Source: Myroides odoratus (lineage in GTDB: Bacteria; Bacteroidota; Bacteroidia; Flavobacteriales; Flavobacteriaceae). From it: a stretch of DNA of 64,000 bases. Shown here piece after piece: positions 44,801-51,350 of this stretch (position 1 is the first letter of the stretch; each line of letters begins with the position of its first letter). The position numbers and the translations under genes were made by a program. The notes beneath the pieces were generated by a model. It saw nothing but the letters and a program-made list of their open reading frames with translations. It was not told the DNA's origin and searched no databases. The stretch is taken from NCBI RefSeq assembly GCF_001549985.1, contig NZ_LROZ01000017.1, positions 23,605 through 87,604 of the forward strand, in the 5' to 3' direction.

Positions 44801-46497
44801 AAGTATATGGACAAGATGATCCAGTATTAAACTACACCGCAACTGGATTCAAATTTACGGATACCACAGCTGTAATTAGTGGTTTATTAGGAAGAGTAGA
44901 AGGAGAAAATGTACGTTTATATCGCTATGCAGTAGGTAGTTTAGCATCGCTTCATAATAACTATACATTTGCAGTTGATGCAGCTAGTACATTTGAAATA
45001 AAACAAGCTCCTCTTGTTATTGTTGCGGATGCAAATCAGCGAAAAATATTTGGAAGCGCTGATCCAATCTTAACTTATACACTTCAAGGGTTGCAGTTTA
45101 ATGATAGAAATGTAAATGCAATTTCAGGTAACTTAGGAAGAGTAGCAGGTGAGGCAGTAGGTGTTTATGCAATCAATCAAGGCACACTTGTAGCGAGAGC
45201 AAATTACTTTATTGACACATTTGTACCTTCGACGTTTGAAATTGTTAGAGATGAAGTAGGTAATGTTACACTACCATCGAAAACATTTACGTATGATGGA
45301 ACAGTGAAAAGTTTAGCTGTAACAGGTGATTTAGCACCAAATGCAGTGGTAACTTATGTCAATAATAATCAAACAGAAGTTGGACGTTATGCAGTAAAAG
45401 CAATTATTGATTACGGTCCGAATTTTGAAACAAAAGAATTGAATGCTGAATTGAGAATTGTCAAAGCAGAACAAGAGATTAGGTTTGATGAATTGGGGGT
45501 TATTATATTAGATGATACACCTTCTTACCAATTAGAAGCTAGAGCAAGTTCTAGATTGCCAATTCGCTACGAAGTGACTTTTGTCGATCAACCAATCTTG
45601 ACTTTGACACCAGCTGGATTAGTTACACCATTACAAGTAGGTACAGCAACTATTACAGCTTATCAAGACGGTAATGAAAATTATCTACCAGCTAAACCAG
45701 TATCGAGGACATTAATCATTAAGAGTAATGGAACGGAAATTTCTGAACTACTAGTAGACGGTGTTTCTTATGGTAAAATACAAGAAGAAACGAATGTGGT
45801 ATTAGATTGTGCTACAAATCAAAATACAGTAACCTTAGATGTTATTGTACCAAAAGGCACAACAGTAAAACCAGGTACTCAGATTGTAGTGGATGTGAAA
45901 ACATATGGAGTTCACAGACAAGAAATTGAAGTATTCTCAGAAGATGGTACGAAGAGTAAAAAATACTATGTAAACATAGAGAAACGTTTAGCTACGGCAA
46001 ATGTTATTTATCAGAAATACGAAAACGTATTATTAGTAAATAATAATAAAGAAACAAACGGAGGCTATAACTTTGTGAAGTTCGAATGGTTTAAAAATGG
46101 TGAATTGATCGGTACACAACAAGCGTATTCTGCAGGAGGTGAATATGGAATGAAATTAGATCCAACTGCTATATACCACGCGGTTCTTACTTTGAAAAAT
46201 GGAACTAAGTTTACAACTTGTCCAATTGAATTAGGATTTGAACAGGCAGAAGAATTACAAGTTTATCCGAATCCAGTTCGCAAAACAGAGGCGTTGAACA
46301 TTGTATTAGATTCTAACACAGATTATGAAAACTCATATGTTATTTACAACGTATTAGGACAAGTAGTAGGTAAAGGATCATTCAACGGCAATAGAAAAGA
46401 GTTGAATTTACCAACTACAATTACTACAGGATCTTATTTCTTAGTATTGAAATCAGAAGGGAAACACCAATCTGTTCAGTTTATCGTAAGAGAATAG
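38884..46497 (+). CDS. Giant T9SS-secreted adhesin with FN3, Ig-like and MBG repeats (copy 2)
   Basis: A 2537-residue exported protein with a signal peptide to about residue 21. The N-terminal half has a roughly 260-residue unit repeated twice: a fibronectin type III domain (starting Cys207, Cys465, third start Cys727) plus a jelly-roll domain like the cleaved-adhesin type (DWFYTQGLNLVAGQRYRVSF, FYIGFQAYSDANK). Then come Ig-like modules (about 820-1720), five MBG modules (about 1728-2110; [KR]-x-[YF]-G-x-x-[DE]-P), a related SKTFTYDGTVKSLAVTG module, a Big-like domain and a type A T9SS sorting domain (LQVYPNPVRKTEALNI). Residues from about 1424 on align with the 1186-residue paralogue. It is likely the main surface adhesin of this locus. 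Confidence 0.87.
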   Translation: MKQKLLLTWLFLLSFSLSMFSQIQIGSGTSTNNNMPIFTNWDYSISQQIVLKSEYTSQDGIGGDITKIRWFVTANSNLSDRWDLWDVYIGHTAKASFTGATDWIDLNTASLVYSGTITPVNGQWMEIELTTPFTYNGVDNFFITVVDKKIGFTSSYPGFRSYNAPNQGLYAYQDNTVINTVNLGANSNKTRTSTVAQVQLVGALNPCQKPENFSVSNLTSTSATVNWVNNSMDIMAQEYELRTNMNVGTATGRVSTGTVSNAEEQVDLTTLTADTQYYFYIRTNCGDDINSSWAMISFKTLCTSVNIPYVMALSSSSVVPSCVTVQDVNNDDKTWTASSKPSSSGFVDANVMKYNMHATNAANDWFYTQGLNLVAGQRYRVSFKYRDAGQVENLRVSYGSSAVNTAMTNELFTIETGTTNATVNKFIDFIPATSGVYYIGFQSYSDANKASWFIGDIKVDVSPACIEPTDAVLTSVTENTAVFRWTASTGLPANGYAYEVRTEGNPGDATGRVTSGTTAAGVVTATANGLLPNTAYKFYVKAVCSGTDSSAWTEVLNFRTDCAIENVPYIMDINYVTTPNVPFCLTVQNVNADNKTWISFDKPSGTPFRGTKVMGYPFHSTNAANDWFFTNAINLVAGQSYRLKFKYSHGNWAEKLRVSYGASAENTGMTTELFTVTTSSTGTTIEKIIDFTPATSGVFYIGFQAYSDANKLNLYIGDVELDKTPTCFVPGEITVDRATLAHNSVTFTWAVPEQAPATGYEYEVRTSGNPGEATGRVATGTTVAGVLTATVNGLQPLTDYKIYIRSVCVGTDKSAWTEAKEFKTLCQPPALVSSTGGSICGVGTATLQATYERGLVRWYETATSTTVLGTGNSFVTPEISQTTSYWVSSTADAVIKNIGKVAPTDNSTYEGTDTGIVFSVTEPIKITSANIYATSSGTINVKITNSAGTELYSTGNVNIQANGITTPTQVPMNFDVQPGTGYRMLIKAYSGVSLIREYSASFPYVSDDNAITLTGGYISGTSSTYYYFYNIGYEIGCTGPRTEVVATVTEAPAFTLSTAELEICREQVSNVVTVTEGAANYDTYEWMPATGVTGNATTGWIFSPTETTDYVLTVSQSDGVCKVKKTVRVVVKLTPEVNGMLTSIELCPGTVGELNAGTGRSTESIFGTGTLATGATSYPNPLSAYYGGVKTQMLYTKDELLAKGLTAGSTIQTLAFELNAFVASQCKDFTIRMGHTTGTAMTLTSLGTSSTLTTVYNSLSFTPSASGFVTFTLNIPFVWDGTSNLIIETVHNAGNGGNGSGTTHRYTTTTHDSVVYGASDSVTGGIGGMDNRASFTSSGVSKNRPNIKLGFTATHQYTWAPVTGLYTNPEGTEAYTGDSRRVVYVRAIEPITYTLTAEDSDSGCEITREVAVEIVDFGNVEVNQTIFCETVNVADIPMTIGTQFTAKWYQSMTATTALTTITQTGTYYLELTNGICSSPRQPIQIEIIRPVLPIADADQSLCEDTTLADLVVTLANRFESKWYASETATEALPDTTVLSNGTTYYVSSYFPQVGCESGRIAITVHLSRTPAPTAQAVQRFCLINNPTVANLVADGTAIKWYDAPVGGTLITATTPLRDEAIYYASQKLNNCESEVRTAVQVFVEDILTAPTVATADIYYVYGDTPVALEATLTSGDELVWYVGNATTGSTTAPTPSANAVGVTTYWVSQRIINGCESTRTEVKVHVTPAVLTVVANNLAKIYGATDPTLTYTIEGFKLTDNASVVTGRLARVAGENVGDYAIGIGSLSAANYTFDFTAATFKITPAVLRVQATPMTKVYGQAEPTLGFTGQGYQFNDDNTALTGALVREPGENIGTYAITQGTLTATNYTITFTGANFVITPAELTIKMVDQTKVYGDNDPALNYQVVGLTNGDTNAIITGALTRQQGENVGVYVYQNGTIAATANYRLQFELGNLTITPATLIITPIVGQNKVYGQDDPVLNYTATGFKFTDTTAVISGLLGRVEGENVRLYRYAVGSLASLHNNYTFAVDAASTFEIKQAPLVIVADANQRKIFGSADPILTYTLQGLQFNDRNVNAISGNLGRVAGEAVGVYAINQGTLVARANYFIDTFVPSTFEIVRDEVGNVTLPSKTFTYDGTVKSLAVTGDLAPNAVVTYVNNNQTEVGRYAVKAIIDYGPNFETKELNAELRIVKAEQEIRFDELGVIILDDTPSYQLEARASSRLPIRYEVTFVDQPILTLTPAGLVTPLQVGTATITAYQDGNENYLPAKPVSRTLIIKSNGTEISELLVDGVSYGKIQEETNVVLDCATNQNTVTLDVIVPKGTTVKPGTQIVVDVKTYGVHRQEIEVFSEDGTKSKKYYVNIEKRLATANVIYQKYENVLLVNNNKETNGGYNFVKFEWFKNGELIGTQQAYSAGGEYGMKLDPTAIYHAVLTLKNGTKFTTCPIELGFEQAEELQVYPNPVRKTEALNIVLDSNTDYENSYVIYNVLGQVVGKGSFNGNRKELNLPTTITTGSYFLVLKSEGKHQSVQFIVRE

Positions 46498-46532
46498 TAG
46501 GAAAGAGTAGGTTTATTAATTTTAAATAGTTG

Positions 46533-46559
46533 TCAGGCGGTGGTATCGCTACCGCCTGA
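46533..46559 (+). terminator. Intergenic hairpin between adhesin and barrel genes (copy 2)
   Basis: TCAGGCGGT / ACCGCCTGA with a nine-base loop, followed by TTTTT. It is the positional and sequence counterpart of 28484-28513. Probably an attenuating terminator that lowers expression of the barrel relative to the adhesin, or an RNA stability element. Confidence 0.65.
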
Positions 46560-46576
46560 TTTTTAAAACGAATTTT

Positions 46577-47443
46577 ATGAAAAAAGTTATATATGCAGTA
46601 AGCCTATTTGGTCTGTGTTTGATTACGCAAACAGCAACAGCTCAATTTAGCCCTTACTATTACAACAAGCACGAAGTAGGTGTTAGTATACAAGGTGGAT
46701 ATTTAGGCATTCAAAATAGTTTGCCTTATAAGGCAAAGTCGGATGGCGGAATGTCTTATGGAGCAGGATTTCACTATGATTACCATTTATCTCGCAAATG
46801 GAGTGTGGGTATTGGTGGAATTTACACTATGAATACCATCAAGAGTGAAATGAGTCGTTTAGAAGGAAGTTTACCTGTAACCGATTGGGAAGGAGATAAC
46901 TTTATCTTTCGTTACAAAGCAAGCTCAGTCAACGAGAAAATAACGCTCAATCAGTTGAATATTCCTATTACAGTAGGGTATACCTTAGAAAATAATTTGT
47001 ATTTCAGAACAGGGGTGCAGATAGGATTGAGTATGACGAGCGAAGCAGAAACGACCTTCAATCAGCTACAAACCGAAGGGTATTTTCCGCAGTATGAATT
47101 GATTTTACCGTATCCTGAATTTGGAGGATTGGGATCTTTTGATTTACCGAAAGAAAAGAAAGATATTGATGTTGATACGCGAATCGCTTGGGTAGGAGAA
47201 GTAGGATACAAGTATGAATTAGCGGAAAGACAAAATTTATACTTTGGGTTGTATTTTGATCTTGGCTTAAATGATATCAAGAAGTCAGACAGTAAAGCTG
47301 ACAGATCCGCTTTAATTGGTTATAAACCGGATGCGGTTAAAGGAGAAGCTTTAGTGCAACGCAATGCGGTGTACGACAATGCAGCGTATAAACTAAAAAC
47401 ATACGCTGTGGGAATTAAAATAAAATATGGTTTTGGTCTATAA
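46577..47443 (+). CDS. Outer-membrane beta-barrel protein paired with adhesin (copy 2)
   Basis: A 288-residue PorT-like barrel with a signal peptide (cleavage after TATAQ) and the same terminal strand (YAVGIKIKYGFGL) as its paralogue at 27610-28467; most blocks are identical or conservatively changed. It starts 79 bases after the adhesin stop, beyond a hairpin, and ends at the terminator 47470-47503. The repeated adhesin-barrel pairing in two loci suggests that the barrel is a dedicated partner of this adhesin type. Confidence 0.82.
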   Translation: MKKVIYAVSLFGLCLITQTATAQFSPYYYNKHEVGVSIQGGYLGIQNSLPYKAKSDGGMSYGAGFHYDYHLSRKWSVGIGGIYTMNTIKSEMSRLEGSLPVTDWEGDNFIFRYKASSVNEKITLNQLNIPITVGYTLENNLYFRTGVQIGLSMTSEAETTFNQLQTEGYFPQYELILPYPEFGGLGSFDLPKEKKDIDVDTRIAWVGEVGYKYELAERQNLYFGLYFDLGLNDIKKSDSKADRSALIGYKPDAVKGEALVQRNAVYDNAAYKLKTYAVGIKIKYGFGL

Positions 47444-47469
47444 TTGATTTTTTGTTTTTTAATTGTTTT

Positions 47470-47503
47470 AAGCACTCGCTCTTTAAGAGTGAGTGCTTTT
47501 TTT
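47470..47503 (+). terminator. Terminator of the adhesin-barrel operon (copy 2)
   Basis: AAGCACTCGCTCTT / AAGAGTGAGTGCTT with one G-T pair and a run of seven T residues. Confidence 0.85.
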
Positions 47504-47610
47504 AGGGAAAGAAAGAGGGGGGCTAACAAGGCTTCCCTCTTCTTATTTATGACCGTAACGCAGAAGGAGGTTATTGAGGTAAGATTGCTAAAAAGTTCGG
47601 TATAGAATAA

Positions 47611-47642
47611 AAAAAGGCTGTCTTCCAAAAGACAGCCTTTTT
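47611..47642. terminator. Bidirectional terminator
   Basis: AAAAAGGCTGTCTT / AAGACAGCCTTTTT with a four-base loop. It probably ends the minus-strand FMN glutamate-synthase-like gene, whose stop is at 47661. Confidence 0.85.
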
Positions 47643-47660
47643 CTATATCAATTGAATGCG

Positions 47661-49214
47661 TTATGCTTTTTTACGCGTATCTAATTCTCCGAAGTACATT
47701 TCTTGGAAACTCTTAGTTACACCATGATCCACACGCTTATGGAACGTTCTAGGATCAATTTCATTTGGTTTTTCATATCCAACTGCACTGATGAACTCTC
47801 CTAAAGCTTTCATCGTATTTTTGTGGAAGTTTGCTACACGCATTCTCTTATCAGTAACATCTAATGCTTTGTATAAACTTTCATCTTGTGTAGCAATACC
47901 TACAGGACAGTGACCACTATCACACTGTAAGGCTTGGATACAACCTAAGGCAAACATCATTCCTCTCGCACTATAACATGCATCAGCACCAAGAGCCATT
48001 GTTTTAGCAATATCAAAGGCAGAGATAATTCTTCCTGAAGCTAAAAGTCTGATTTTTCCTCTTAATCCGTTTTCGATTAATGTTTTATTAGCAAATACTA
48101 AAGCATCATTCAAAGCCATTCCCATATAGTCAATAAATTCTAATGGAGCTGCTCCTGTACCACCTTCTGCACCATCAATAGTGATAAAGTCTGGTGTGAT
48201 ACCTGTTTGTTTCATTGCGTCAATAATAGCTAAAAACTCATCTCTACGACCAATACAGATTTTAAATCCAACTGGTTTTCCGTTTGATAACATTCTAAGT
48301 TTAGCTAAAAATTGTACTAACTCAACTGGATTGCTGAATGCTGTGTGTCCAGATGGTGAGTGTACTGTTGTATGTGGTGTAATACTTCTAATTGCAGCAA
48401 TTTCAACCGTATTCTTCTCAGCAGGTAGTAATCCTCCATGCCCAGGTTTTGCTCCTTGAGAAAGCTTTAACTCAATCATTTTTACCTCAGGGTAGTTTGA
48501 ACGCTCTTCAAATAAATGATCACTGAAAAATCCTTTTTCATCACGACAACCAAAGTATCCTGTACCAATTTGCCAAATTAAATCTCCTCCTGAACGGTGG
48601 TATTGGCTAATTCCTCCTTCACCTGTGTTATGGGCAAAACCACCAATCTTAGCTCCTTCATTTAAAGCAGTAATCGCTTTTTTACTCAAAGCACCATAAC
48701 TCATTGCGCTAATATTATAAATACTTGCACTATAGGGTTGTTTACAATCTTCCCCTCCAATTAAGGTTCTGAAATTAGTATCTGAAACGTGTTTTGGATA
48801 TACAGAGTGTGCAGCCCATTCGTAACCAATACGATTAGCGTCATCTTGCATACCAAATGAAACGGTTTGCTTTTCATTTTTAGCTCTTTGATAAACAATA
48901 GAGCGCTCGCGACGGTTAAATGGTTTTCCGTCTAATTCTCCTTCCCAAAAATACTGACGCATCTCTGGACGAATAGATTCAAACATATATCTGAAACGCG
49001 CAAATAAAGGATAGTTTTTACGAATCGTATGTTTGTTTTGAATTAAATCATAGATTGTTAAATATGTTAGAATTCCGGAGATTACAAGATTAACAATGCT
49101 AGCTGTTGATTGGTAAAGAACAAAAGTGGTAATAGAGTACAATACGTAAATCACAACCAATGCAATGGTCAATTGTCCAAATGTGAATCGATTAAAAAAC
49201 TTTTTGTGAAACAT
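47661..49214 (-). CDS. FMN-binding glutamate synthase-like protein
   Basis: A 517-residue protein: two N-terminal membrane helices (about 13-50), then the FMN-binding alpha/beta barrel of the glutamate synthase large subunit (about 145-480). It has SAMSYGALSKKAI, NTGEGGISQYHR, AKPGHGGLLPAEK, IDGAEGGTGAAPLEF and LQCDSGHCPVGIAT. The amidotransferase domain is absent. Stand-alone forms like this are widespread and their reaction is not established; membrane attachment is indicated here. Transcribed alone, with a 323-base upstream gap. Confidence 0.85.
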   Translation of the reverse strand: MFHKKFFNRFTFGQLTIALVVIYVLYSITTFVLYQSTASIVNLVISGILTYLTIYDLIQNKHTIRKNYPLFARFRYMFESIRPEMRQYFWEGELDGKPFNRRERSIVYQRAKNEKQTVSFGMQDDANRIGYEWAAHSVYPKHVSDTNFRTLIGGEDCKQPYSASIYNISAMSYGALSKKAITALNEGAKIGGFAHNTGEGGISQYHRSGGDLIWQIGTGYFGCRDEKGFFSDHLFEERSNYPEVKMIELKLSQGAKPGHGGLLPAEKNTVEIAAIRSITPHTTVHSPSGHTAFSNPVELVQFLAKLRMLSNGKPVGFKICIGRRDEFLAIIDAMKQTGITPDFITIDGAEGGTGAAPLEFIDYMGMALNDALVFANKTLIENGLRGKIRLLASGRIISAFDIAKTMALGADACYSARGMMFALGCIQALQCDSGHCPVGIATQDESLYKALDVTDKRMRVANFHKNTMKALGEFISAVGYEKPNEIDPRTFHKRVDHGVTKSFQEMYFGELDTRKKA

Positions 49215-49537
49215 AAATCTAAAATTTAGTGCAATCTTTTTGTTGTCTAGTTTGTAATGTTAATAGTTTAAAAATAGGGTGAATAGAGTTTTTTTTCCCT
49301 TTTCTATTTCAAAAAAAACAGAAAATAAAATCACTTCTATCGGAAGCAAAGGTAGTAAAGATTTTGAATTTAAAAGATTTTTATAATTATTATTTTGGCA
49401 AGATTACGCTGTAAAAATGCTAATATGATAATTTTATTAGCGTTGAATGACGATTTTTTAAATATTTTTATATATGTGTGATTAAAATGTAATCTTTGCT
49501 CTTTTTTTTTAGTGTTTAAGCGTATGGAAGCTTTGTT
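49215..49537. other. Gene-free interval of 323 bases
   Basis: AT-rich region upstream of the FMN glutamate-synthase-like gene and downstream of the ClC gene (both minus). The only structure I see is the hairpin at 49416-49444. No small ORF with a purine-rich start site was found. Confidence 0.5.
49411..49444 (-). terminator. Probable terminator after the ClC gene
   Basis: Minus strand: AACGCTAATA / TATTAGCATT with one G-T pair, a nine-base loop and TTTTT beyond. It lies about 95 bases after the ClC stop. Confidence 0.6.
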
Positions 49538-50755
49538 TTATAGGTATAATTGAAATTTATAGATGCTGTGTTTACCACTGATAAAATAAGCGATGAGACA
49601 ACAAAGTGCAGTGTAGATAAGTGTTTCACTGCCAAATAATTCAGTGGCCATAAAGATACAGGCTAAAGGTGTTTTTGTAGCACCTGCAAATACAGCTACA
49701 AATCCTAAACTAGCCATAAATCCAATAGGCAATTGAAGGTATAGGGCTAAAAAGCTTCCGAAGGTCGCACCTATAAAGAACAAAGGAGTTACTTCCCCAC
49801 CTTTGAAGCCTGCACCTAAGGTAAGAGCGGTGAATGCTATTTTGAGTAAAAATAGGGTATAGGGTTGTGAGCTATGAAATGAATCAACAATGGTTTCTAC
49901 CCCCAAGCCTAAGAGTCGTGGCTCTTGAATCAAGTAAAACAAGAGAAGAAAGAGAATTCCTCCAAAAAATGGACGCAATGGTGGGTAACTAATGTATTTT
50001 GTTGCCAAATGCGAAACCGTATCTGTCGATTTGACGAATAGAATAGCAGTTAACCCAAATAATACACCCGCAATACTCACTTTGAATAAGGGATAAAGAG
50101 CTAAGGCAGGAACCCAATCTACGGTATAAACAGTATGGGTGATGCCCCAAGTTAAACAGATATAATGAGAGACAATGGAAGTAAGGAGCAAAGGCAAGAT
50201 GTAGGTGTATTTGTTACGACCAACAACCATGAGTTCTAAAGCAAACACCGTTCCCGCTAGTGGAGTGCCAAAAACAGAAGCAAATCCACCTGCAATCCCC
50301 ATTAAGAGCATAGCTTGTCGATCTTTTGCTTCAAGTTTAAAAAGTTTGGTAAATTGATCAGCTATAGCACCTCCCATTTGTACAGCGGTTCCCTCTCTAC
50401 CAGCAGAACCCCCAAATAAGTGAGTCACCCAGGTACCTACTAAGACAAAAGGAGCCATTTTGAAGGGGATTTTTGCTACAGGATGATGATATTCTTGAAT
50501 TAATAAGTTATTGCCTTTGTTTGCATTTCCTCCAAAGTAGTAGTACAAACAACCAATGAAAAATCCTCCTATAGGAAGGCCAAATAAGAATATGGGATTA
50601 GCTTGACGTACTGTTGTAACGTATTCGAGAACAAATAGAAATAGGGCAGAGGCACTACCAATTAAACCACCAAGAAGTAAGCTTAAAAATACCCAAACAA
50701 AGGGTTTGTTCGGAGAATGAAAAAGAAAGTCTTTAATTTTTTTACTTGTATTCAT
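49538..50755 (-). CDS. ClC-family chloride channel/antiporter
   Basis: 405 residues, about ten to twelve helices. The selectivity elements are GSAGREGT (residues 116-123, gating-type Glu121) and the later KGGEVTPLFFIGATFG. The first-helix GSGIP-like stretch is not obvious, which is usual for the shorter ClC branch. No CBS domains. It exchanges chloride or fluoride for protons or conducts chloride; the branch is undetermined. Transcribed alone. Confidence 0.87.
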   Translation of the reverse strand: MNTSKKIKDFLFHSPNKPFVWVFLSLLLGGLIGSASALFLFVLEYVTTVRQANPIFLFGLPIGGFFIGCLYYYFGGNANKGNNLLIQEYHHPVAKIPFKMAPFVLVGTWVTHLFGGSAGREGTAVQMGGAIADQFTKLFKLEAKDRQAMLLMGIAGGFASVFGTPLAGTVFALELMVVGRNKYTYILPLLLTSIVSHYICLTWGITHTVYTVDWVPALALYPLFKVSIAGVLFGLTAILFVKSTDTVSHLATKYISYPPLRPFFGGILFLLLFYLIQEPRLLGLGVETIVDSFHSSQPYTLFLLKIAFTALTLGAGFKGGEVTPLFFIGATFGSFLALYLQLPIGFMASLGFVAVFAGATKTPLACIFMATELFGSETLIYTALCCLIAYFISGKHSIYKFQLYL

Positions 50756-50856
50756 AACGGCTTTGTATAGATTATATAAACTATAGTATACTAGACGTCA
50801 TCAGCTACAAGGCGGTTTGAGGCAGACATCATTGCCTATTATGATGATACAAAGAT

Positions 50857-50888
50857 AAAAAAAAAGTTCAACCCAAAGAGTTGAACTT
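50857..50888 (-). terminator. Terminator of the PUR-family gene
   Basis: Minus strand: AAGTTCAAC / GTTGAACTT with a seven-base loop followed by nine T residues, 22 bases after the stop. Confidence 0.85.
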
Positions 50889-50910
50889 CTTATTTATTTT
50901 CTATAAAAGA

Positions 50911-51276
50911 TTAAATATCATCAAATTCTACATCTGTAAAACTGTTTACTGAATCATCATCTTCTTTTTGATATTCTTTTTTGAAATCTTTTTGGTGTCT
51001 TTCAGAAATAACTTCTTCACCTTTATGATTTACTACGTATTCTGTCATTTCATCTAAGATGTCTTTAAATGCAGCAAAATCTTCTTTGTATAAATAAATT
51101 TTGTGTTTTTTAAAGTGGAATGATCCATCGTCTTCTGTGAATTTTTTACTTTCAGTTACGGTTATGTAGTAATCATCAGCTTTTGTAGCTCTTACATCAA
51201 AGAAATAAGTTCTTCTACCCGCTCTCAATACTTTCGAGAAAATCTCTTCTTTTTCTAACATTTCGTTATCTCTCAT
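50911..51276 (-). CDS. PUR-family nucleic-acid-binding protein (DUF3276)
   Basis: 121 residues from the ATG at 51276. The single PUR repeat reads EEIFSKVLRAGRRTYFFDVR then DYYITVTESKK and HKIYLYKEDFAAFKDIL, with an acidic C-terminal tail (DDDSVNSFTDVEFDDI). Bacteroidota PUR proteins dimerise and bind single-stranded DNA or RNA. A perfect palindrome (51286-51299, ATCAATTAATTGAT) sits ten bases upstream of the start. It follows the ABC exporter gene by 74 bases. Confidence 0.85.
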   Translation of the reverse strand: MRDNEMLEKEEIFSKVLRAGRRTYFFDVRATKADDYYITVTESKKFTEDDGSFHFKKHKIYLYKEDFAAFKDILDEMTEYVVNHKGEEVISERHQKDFKKEYQKEDDDSVNSFTDVEFDDI

Positions 51277-51350
51277 AATCCTTCTATCAATTAATTGATT
51301 TGTATATATAGCTTTCAAAAGTCTAAAAAAAATCCTAATAAACCAACTTT

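Noticed and set aside
38884..46497. Repeated DNA within the giant adhesin considered as a CRISPR or satellite array
   Set aside because: The repeats are long, in frame and protein-level (FN3, Ig-like and MBG domains), with no short identical direct repeats and spacers.
47549..47605. 18-codon ORF (MTVTQKEVIEVRLLKSSV) between two terminators
   Set aside because: It has no credible start-site context of its own and lies downstream of a terminator; it looks like chance.
51286..51299. 14-bp palindrome ATCAATTAATTGAT upstream of the PUR-family gene
   Set aside because: Made of simple AT-rich words that arise often by chance in this base composition; not enough to call an operator.
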